Assembly: GCA_039927815.1 (NCBI GenBank)
Contig: JBDSUJ010000144.1
Coordinates: 1-27,018, forward strand
Length of the DNA: 27,018 nucleotides
Source: Croceibacterium_A sp039927815
GTDB lineage: Bacteria > Pseudomonadota > Alphaproteobacteria > Sphingomonadales > Sphingomonadaceae
Direction of reading: 5' to 3'
This document shows, piece by piece, positions 22,251-27,018 of the stretch. Position 1 is the first letter of the stretch. Every line of letters starts with the position of its first letter. The notes under the pieces were generated by a model that saw only the letters and a program-made list of their open reading frames with translations, made no database searches and had not been told where the DNA came from. The translations under genes and the position numbers were made by a program.

Positions 22251-25200
22251 ATGCGCTTGTCCCGCTTCTTCATCGACCGGCCGATTTTCGCCGTCGTCAT
22301 CGCCATAATCATTACGGTGGTGGGGGCGATCTCGTACTTCTTCCTGCCCGTGTCACAGTACCCGGAAGTCGTTCCGCCAACGGTCACGGTAACCGCCGCC
22401 TATCCCGGGGCGTCGGCCGAAACGGTGGCCGACACGGTCGCCAATCCGATCGAGCAGGAAATCAACGGCGTCGACGGCATGCTCTACCTGTCGAGCCAAT
22501 CGACCGGCGACGGGCGGGTCACGATCACGGTCACGTTCGAGCAGGGGACCGACCTCGATACCGCGCAAGTCCTGGTCCAGAACCGGGTTGCCATCGCGGT
22601 CCCGCGCCTGCCCGAAGAAGTACAGCGGCTCGGTATCGTGACGCGCAAGACGACACCCGACTTCCTGCTGGTGGTGAACCTGATTTCGCCCGACAACTCG
22701 CTCAGCCGCGAATACATCTCGAACTACGCGCAGACGCGGATCAAGGACCGCCTGGCGCGGATCGAAGGCGTGGGGGACGTGCAGCTGTTCGGCTCTCGAG
22801 AGCTGGCCATGCGGGTGTGGATCGATCCCGGCCGCGCCGCTGCGTTGGGGCTGACCGGGGGCGACATCGTAGCCGCCCTGCGGGCGCAGAACGTCCAGGT
22901 GGCCGCCGGGACGCTGGGCCAGCCGCCCAGCGCGGGGAGCGCGTTCCAGCTCAACGTCGAGACCGAAGGGCGCTTCACCGATCCCAAGCAATTCGGCAAC
23001 GTCGTCATCCGCACCGATGGCGAGGGCCGCCAGGTGCGCGTCAGCGACGTCGCCCGGGTCGAGATCGGGGCGCAGGACTACAGCACCTCGGCGTACCTCA
23101 ACGACAAGGATTCGGTGATTATCCCGGTGCTGCAGAAGCCGGGTTCCAATGCCCTCGCTTCCGCCGAGGCGGTGCAGTCAGCGATGAAAGAGATGTCCGC
23201 CGATTTCCCCGCCGGGCTTGCCTACCGCATCGTCTACAACCCGACCGAATTCATCCAGCAGTCGGTCGATGCGGTGGTCCACACCCTCCTCGAAGCCATC
23301 GTGTTGGTGATCCTGGTCATCGTCGTGTTCCTGCAGAAATGGCGTGCGTCGCTGATTCCGGTGCTGGCGATCCCCGTGTCGCTGATTGGCACTTTCGCGG
23401 CGCTGGCGATGCTGGGATATTCGATCAATAACCTTTCGCTGTTCGGCCTGGTGCTGGCGATCGGGATCGTCGTCGACGACGCGATCGTCGTGGTCGAGAA
23501 CGTCGAGCGCAACCTCCACGAAGGCCACTCGCCGCTCGAGGCCGCGCGCCTGTCGATGGACGAAGTCGGCGCCGCGCTGGTCGCCATCGTGCTGGTGCTT
23601 TGTTCGGTGTTCGTGCCCACGCTGTTCATTGGCGGCCTGTCGGGCGCGTTCTACCAGCAGTTCGCGGTGACGATCTCGGCCGCGACGGTGATCTCGCTGG
23701 TGGTCTCGCTGACGCTTTCCCCGGCGCTCGCGGCCCTGCTCCTGCGCCCTCACCAGCCGGCACCGGCGGGTGCCTATTGGCGCCAGTTGGCCGAGCGCGC
23801 GGGCAGTACCTTCAACCGCGGGTTCGATCGTTTCAGCGCGTCCTACGGCCGCCTGACCATGCGGCTGGTGGCAATGCCGCGGCGCATGATGGCCGCTTAT
23901 GTCGGCCTGATCGCGCTCACCGGGCTGGCGCTGTACGTCACGCCGACCGGATTCATCCCGTCGCAGGACCAAGGCTATTTCCTGACCGTCATCCAGCTGC
24001 CGCCCGGGTCGGCAACGTCGCGCACCGATGACGTGATGAAGCAGGTAGCGGCGCGCGTTCTTCCGATCAAAGGGGTCACCGGCACGGTCATGCTGTCGGG
24101 CTTTGACGGCACTTCCGAAACTCAATCGGCAAGTGCTGCCGCGGCCTACTGGGTGCTTGATGATTTCAAGGCGCGTGCGGCCAAAGGTCAGACGCTCGAC
24201 AAGCTGATGGCCGAAGCTCAGGCCGCGACCGCCGACATCATCGGTGCCCGTCTGATGATCGTCAAACCGCCGGTCATCCGCGGCATCGGTTCGGCCGGCG
24301 GGTTCCGCATGATGATCGAGGATCGCACGGGCGGCGGGTCGCGCGCCTTGCAGGAGGTGGTGAACAAGGCGATCGCCCAGGCCAACACCCAGAAGGGCCT
24401 CGCGGGCGTCTACACCTTCTTCGAGACCGGCACGCCGCGAATCCATGCCGAGATCGACCGCGACAAGGCCCAGATCCTGGGCGTGGCCCCGGCGCGCATT
24501 TTCGAAGCGCTGCAGGTCTATCTCGGGTCGGCGTTCATCAACGACTTCAACCTGCTGGGCCGTACCTACCGCGTTACCGCGCAAGCCGACGCGCCGTTCC
24601 GCGACGGACCGGCCGACATCGCCAACCTCCAGACGCGGTCCGACAACGGCGCCATGGTCCCCTTGGGTTCGGTCGCGACGCTAAGCGACACGACCGGGCC
24701 GTACCGCGTCACGCGCTACAACCTTGCGCCCGCGGTTGCCGTCGACGGCGACACGGCCCCGGGCTCCTCCACCAGCCAATCTTTGATGACGATGGAGAAG
24801 GTCGCGGCCCAGACTCTGCCGCGCGGCTACTCGGCCGAGTGGACGGGCATCGCCTACCAGCAGAGGTTCGCCGGCAATACCGCTGTGCTGGTGTTCGCTC
24901 TGGCGGTGCTGCTGGTGTTCCTGGTGCTGGCCGCGCAGTACGAAAGCCTGGTCATGCCGCTGGCGATCATCCTGATCGTGCCGATGTGCATCCTGGCGGC
25001 CATGATCGGCGTCAACCTGCGGGGGCAGGACAACAACGTCCTGACCCAGATCGGCCTGGTTGTCCTTATCGCGCTGGCGGCGAAAAACGCGATCCTGATC
25101 GTCGAATTCGCCCGTCAGGGAGAGGAACGGGAGGGACTGAGCCCCGCACAGGCCGCGGTCCAGGCCGCCCAAACCCGCCTGCGGCCAATCCTGATGACCA

Positions 25201-25433
25201 GCTTTGCGTTCATTCTGGGCTCGCTGCCGCTGGTGATCGCAACCGGGGCAGGCGCGGAATTGCGTCAGGCGCTGGGCACGGCGGTGTGTTTCGGCATGCT
25301 CGGCGTCACCGGCTTCGGCCTGCTCTTCACTCCGACTTTCTACGTCGTCTCCCGCACTTTGGGCGAGCGTTTGTCCGGCCTGCGCGCCCGCCGCGCGGTC
25401 GCTGGACGCCCCCCTCTCCTGCCAGCCGAATAG
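22251..25433 (+). CDS. RND multidrug efflux transporter, HAE1 family
   Basis: A 1060-residue proton-driven inner-membrane pump of the AcrB/MexF type. Opening FIDRPIFAVVIAI at 7-19 marks the first helix. Periplasmic porter loops follow the first and seventh helices, as in all RND pumps. The proton-relay residues are present: adjacent Asp409-Asp410 in IGIVVDDAIVVVENVER (helix 4) and Lys945 in LAAKNAILIVEFA (helix 10). Length fits HAE1 drug exporters rather than metal pumps. It starts 46 nt after the adaptor with a weak ribosome site and ends 8 nt before the channel gene. It probably exports hydrophobic or amphiphilic compounds such as antibiotics or aromatics; which ones is unknown. Confidence 0.96.
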   Translation: MRLSRFFIDRPIFAVVIAIIITVVGAISYFFLPVSQYPEVVPPTVTVTAAYPGASAETVADTVANPIEQEINGVDGMLYLSSQSTGDGRVTITVTFEQGTDLDTAQVLVQNRVAIAVPRLPEEVQRLGIVTRKTTPDFLLVVNLISPDNSLSREYISNYAQTRIKDRLARIEGVGDVQLFGSRELAMRVWIDPGRAAALGLTGGDIVAALRAQNVQVAAGTLGQPPSAGSAFQLNVETEGRFTDPKQFGNVVIRTDGEGRQVRVSDVARVEIGAQDYSTSAYLNDKDSVIIPVLQKPGSNALASAEAVQSAMKEMSADFPAGLAYRIVYNPTEFIQQSVDAVVHTLLEAIVLVILVIVVFLQKWRASLIPVLAIPVSLIGTFAALAMLGYSINNLSLFGLVLAIGIVVDDAIVVVENVERNLHEGHSPLEAARLSMDEVGAALVAIVLVLCSVFVPTLFIGGLSGAFYQQFAVTISAATVISLVVSLTLSPALAALLLRPHQPAPAGAYWRQLAERAGSTFNRGFDRFSASYGRLTMRLVAMPRRMMAAYVGLIALTGLALYVTPTGFIPSQDQGYFLTVIQLPPGSATSRTDDVMKQVAARVLPIKGVTGTVMLSGFDGTSETQSASAAAAYWVLDDFKARAAKGQTLDKLMAEAQAATADIIGARLMIVKPPVIRGIGSAGGFRMMIEDRTGGGSRALQEVVNKAIAQANTQKGLAGVYTFFETGTPRIHAEIDRDKAQILGVAPARIFEALQVYLGSAFINDFNLLGRTYRVTAQADAPFRDGPADIANLQTRSDNGAMVPLGSVATLSDTTGPYRVTRYNLAPAVAVDGDTAPGSSTSQSLMTMEKVAAQTLPRGYSAEWTGIAYQQRFAGNTAVLVFALAVLLVFLVLAAQYESLVMPLAIILIVPMCILAAMIGVNLRGQDNNVLTQIGLVVLIALAAKNAILIVEFARQGEEREGLSPAQAAVQAAQTRLRPILMTSFAFILGSLPLVIATGAGAELRQALGTAVCFGMLGVTGFGLLFTPTFYVVSRTLGERLSGLRARRAVAGRPPLLPAE

Positions 25434-25441
25434 GGCCTGCC

Positions 25442-26887
25442 ATGACTCTTCGTTCGATGATCCTCGCAGCGGTTTCAGCCGCCACCTTGTCAGCCTGCGC
25501 GGTGGGGCCGAATTATGTCGCCGCACCACCTCCGTCGGCTGCGGCAGGACCTTTCCTCGGCGCGGCCGAGCCGGTGTTCGAGGCCACCGAGCTCCCTGCC
25601 GACTGGTGGCGCCTGTACCAGGACCCGGTCCTCGACCAGCTGGTCGGCGATGCGTTGCGGACCAACACCGATATTCGCCAGGCCGTGGCGCGCATCGAGC
25701 GTGCCCGCGCCGGGGTGCGCGAGGCACACGCGGGTCGATTGCCGCAGACCGGACTTTCCGCCGGCGCCAGCTACGGCCGCGCGGCGGAAAACCCGGCCGC
25801 CACGGGGATCGACAGGCAGGGCGAATCCTACGATGTCGGGCTCAATGTTTCCTACGAGGTCGATCTGTTCGGCCGCGTCGGCCGCGGCGTGGAAGCAGCA
25901 CGCGCCAACCTCGCCGCAAGCCAGGCCGATGCCGACGCGGTGCGGATGATCGTGGTGGCGGATACCACCCAAGCGTATGCCGATGCAGCGTCGGGCGCGG
26001 CCCGGTTGCGGGTCGCCCGAGATATCGTTGCGCTGCTCGACCAGTCGCTGGCGCTGACCCAGCGGCGCCACGATGCCGGGCTCGAGAGTGGCCTGGCCCT
26101 GGCGCGCATTTCAACCCTGCGCGAACAGCGGTCCGCTGATATCCCCGCCATCGAGGCCGACCGCCAGGCAGCCCTGTTCCGGATTGCCACGCTCACCGGC
26201 CGTGCACCGGCCGAGTTGCCAGCCATATCCGGAGAGCGGAGCCTTGCGCTCGAAATAACGCAGCCACTCCCGATCGGCGATGGCGCGCAGCTGCTCGCCC
26301 GCCGCCCCGACATCCGCGCCGCCGAGCGGCGGCTCGCCGCCAGCACGGCGGGCATTGGCGTTGCCACCGCGGACCTTTATCCGCGCATCACGTTGGGCGC
26401 GTCGATCGGCTCGGTCACCGCCAGCCTGGCCGATATTTTTACCGGCGGGCCGTTGCGGTGGCTGCTCGGTCCGTTGCTGTCGTGGGCATTTCCCAACCAG
26501 GAGCCGACTCGCGCCCGCATCGCCGCCGCCAGGGCCGACGCGCAAGGATCGCTGGCAGCGTTCGACGGGACGGTGCTGCAGGGGCTCGAGGAAGCCGAGA
26601 CCGCCTTGTCGACCTATGCCCGCTCGATCGACCGGCGGCGCGCCTTGCAGGCGGCCAGCGCACAGGCCGGACGAGCCGCGCGCATAACCCGCGCCCAGCA
26701 GCGCGAAGGCGCGATCAATTCGCTGGACCGACTGGATTCCGAACGCACCCTGGCCGAGGCGCAGGCGCAGTTGGCGGTGCAGGACGCTGCCGTTTCACGC
26801 GCGCAGATCAACGTCTTTCGATCGCTCGGTGGCGGGTGGTCGGGCGCTACCACCGGAACGCCCACGCTCGCCGTCCGTCAGGACTAA
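25442..26887 (+). CDS. Outer-membrane efflux lipoprotein (NodT/OprM type)
   Basis: A 481-residue outer-membrane channel subunit. The signal peptide ends in a lipobox LSAC with lipidated Cys19, followed by the hallmark VGPNY at 21-25. Two outer-membrane-efflux repeats follow, each of long helices with beta segments; typical blocks are ADWWRLYQDPVLDQLV, YEVDLFGRV, LLARRPDIRAAERRLAAS and DLYPRITLGASIG. It would form the trimeric TolC-like tunnel with the adaptor and pump. The ATG at 25442 is preceded by AGGG and lies 8 nt after the pump gene; the longer open frame upstream is a shadow of the pump gene. The gene closes the efflux operon. Confidence 0.95.
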   Translation: MTLRSMILAAVSAATLSACAVGPNYVAAPPPSAAAGPFLGAAEPVFEATELPADWWRLYQDPVLDQLVGDALRTNTDIRQAVARIERARAGVREAHAGRLPQTGLSAGASYGRAAENPAATGIDRQGESYDVGLNVSYEVDLFGRVGRGVEAARANLAASQADADAVRMIVVADTTQAYADAASGAARLRVARDIVALLDQSLALTQRRHDAGLESGLALARISTLREQRSADIPAIEADRQAALFRIATLTGRAPAELPAISGERSLALEITQPLPIGDGAQLLARRPDIRAAERRLAASTAGIGVATADLYPRITLGASIGSVTASLADIFTGGPLRWLLGPLLSWAFPNQEPTRARIAAARADAQGSLAAFDGTVLQGLEEAETALSTYARSIDRRRALQAASAQAGRAARITRAQQREGAINSLDRLDSERTLAEAQAQLAVQDAAVSRAQINVFRSLGGGWSGATTGTPTLAVRQD

Positions 26888-27018
26888 CCGGACTAAGTCG
26901 GCCTCCGAGGCATTGCCTGGGTTGCGTTCAGGATAACCTGACGCGCGTCGGGTGCGAGTATCACAAGCCCGCTACGACGGAGGCCCGGGACTGAGTGGTG
27001 CGCCACGCAGTCCTGAGC
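26888..27018. terminator. Intergenic end region with hairpins after the efflux operon
   Basis: No gene is recognised in these 131 nt. GGACTAA repeats at 26881-26887 (the end of the OMF gene) and 26890-26896. A hairpin at 26924-26944 (GCG-T-TCAGG, loop ATAA, CCTGA-CGC) is the best terminator candidate for the efflux operon but has no T-run. A second stem at 26988-27013 pairs GGACTG with CAGTCC and GTGG with CCAC around TGCG. GGCCTCCG at 26900-26907 is also inverted at 26978-26985, enclosing the first hairpin. The window ends here, so a structured RNA cut by the edge cannot be excluded. Confidence 0.45.

Noticed and set aside
23178..24584. Minus-strand open frame (468 codons) opposite the RND pump
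   Set aside because: Arg/His/Asp/Gln-rich shadow of the pump coding sequence with no domain pattern.
24839..25441. N-terminal extension of the outer-membrane channel frame
   Set aside because: It runs through the RND pump gene in another frame; the signal peptide and lipobox start at 25442.
1..27018. Mobile elements, CRISPR arrays, tRNA or rRNA genes
   Set aside because: No transposase or integrase motif, no regularly spaced repeats, and no recognisable tRNA or rRNA sequence was seen by eye; a covariance-model scan was not possible.

Overview
The window looks like chromosome of an alphaproteobacterium, most likely a sphingomonad (Sphingomonadales). This rests on the high G+C (AT-rich stretches are confined to a few promoters), the gene content (paired GMC oxidoreductases with an NTF2-like protein, a cytochrome b561-YceI fusion, a NodT-type lipoprotein outer-membrane channel) and frequent short overlaps between genes. 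I could not run any database search, so the taxon is an inference. No rRNA, tRNA, insertion sequence, phage integrase or CRISPR array was recognised, and the region reads as ordinary but catabolically and envelope-oriented chromosome.

Layout. (1) 135-3048 (+): a membrane GGDEF-EAL cyclic-di-GMP enzyme, overlapping by 17 nt a methyl-accepting chemotaxis-type receptor that has almost no periplasmic sensor. (2) 3093-8292 (-): a run read right to left: GMC oxidoreductase, NTF2/SnoaL-like protein, second GMC oxidoreductase, MarR regulator (the first three with 4-nt overlaps, the last 4 nt away), then thioredoxin reductase. Facing away from it across about 70 nt is an aldehyde dehydrogenase (8361-9866, +). 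Together these look like an alcohol-to-aldehyde-to-acid catabolic module of unknown substrate. (3) A PepSY-domain exported protein (-) and a DUF347/COG4705 membrane protein (+) diverge from 10205-10390. (4) 11187-14278 (-): a three-gene envelope operon read right to left: an uncharacterised secreted protein, a cytochrome b561-YceI fusion and a secreted beta-propeller.

(5) 14413-19159 (+): a tight four-gene operon of a GT4 glycosyltransferase, a GT2 enzyme of the polyprenyl-phosphate-sugar-synthase type with two C-terminal helices, a UPF0104/flippase-like membrane protein and a large polytopic protein with a GT-C-like first loop. The organisation resembles a Gtr-type periplasmic glycosylation module with an unusual flippase candidate. 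It is the best candidate in the window for an undescribed system. (6) 19161-19940 (-): a LysM protein with a putative peptidoglycan-hydrolase domain and no signal peptide. (7) 20066-26887 (+): a TetR regulator followed by a complete RND tripartite efflux operon (periplasmic adaptor, HAE1 pump, OMF lipoprotein). An 18-bp motif of the form TTACATACC-N4-GATAT lies across the tetR start, and two more copies flank the likely pump promoter. These are very probably the TetR operators. The last 131 nt hold strong inverted repeats without a recognisable gene.
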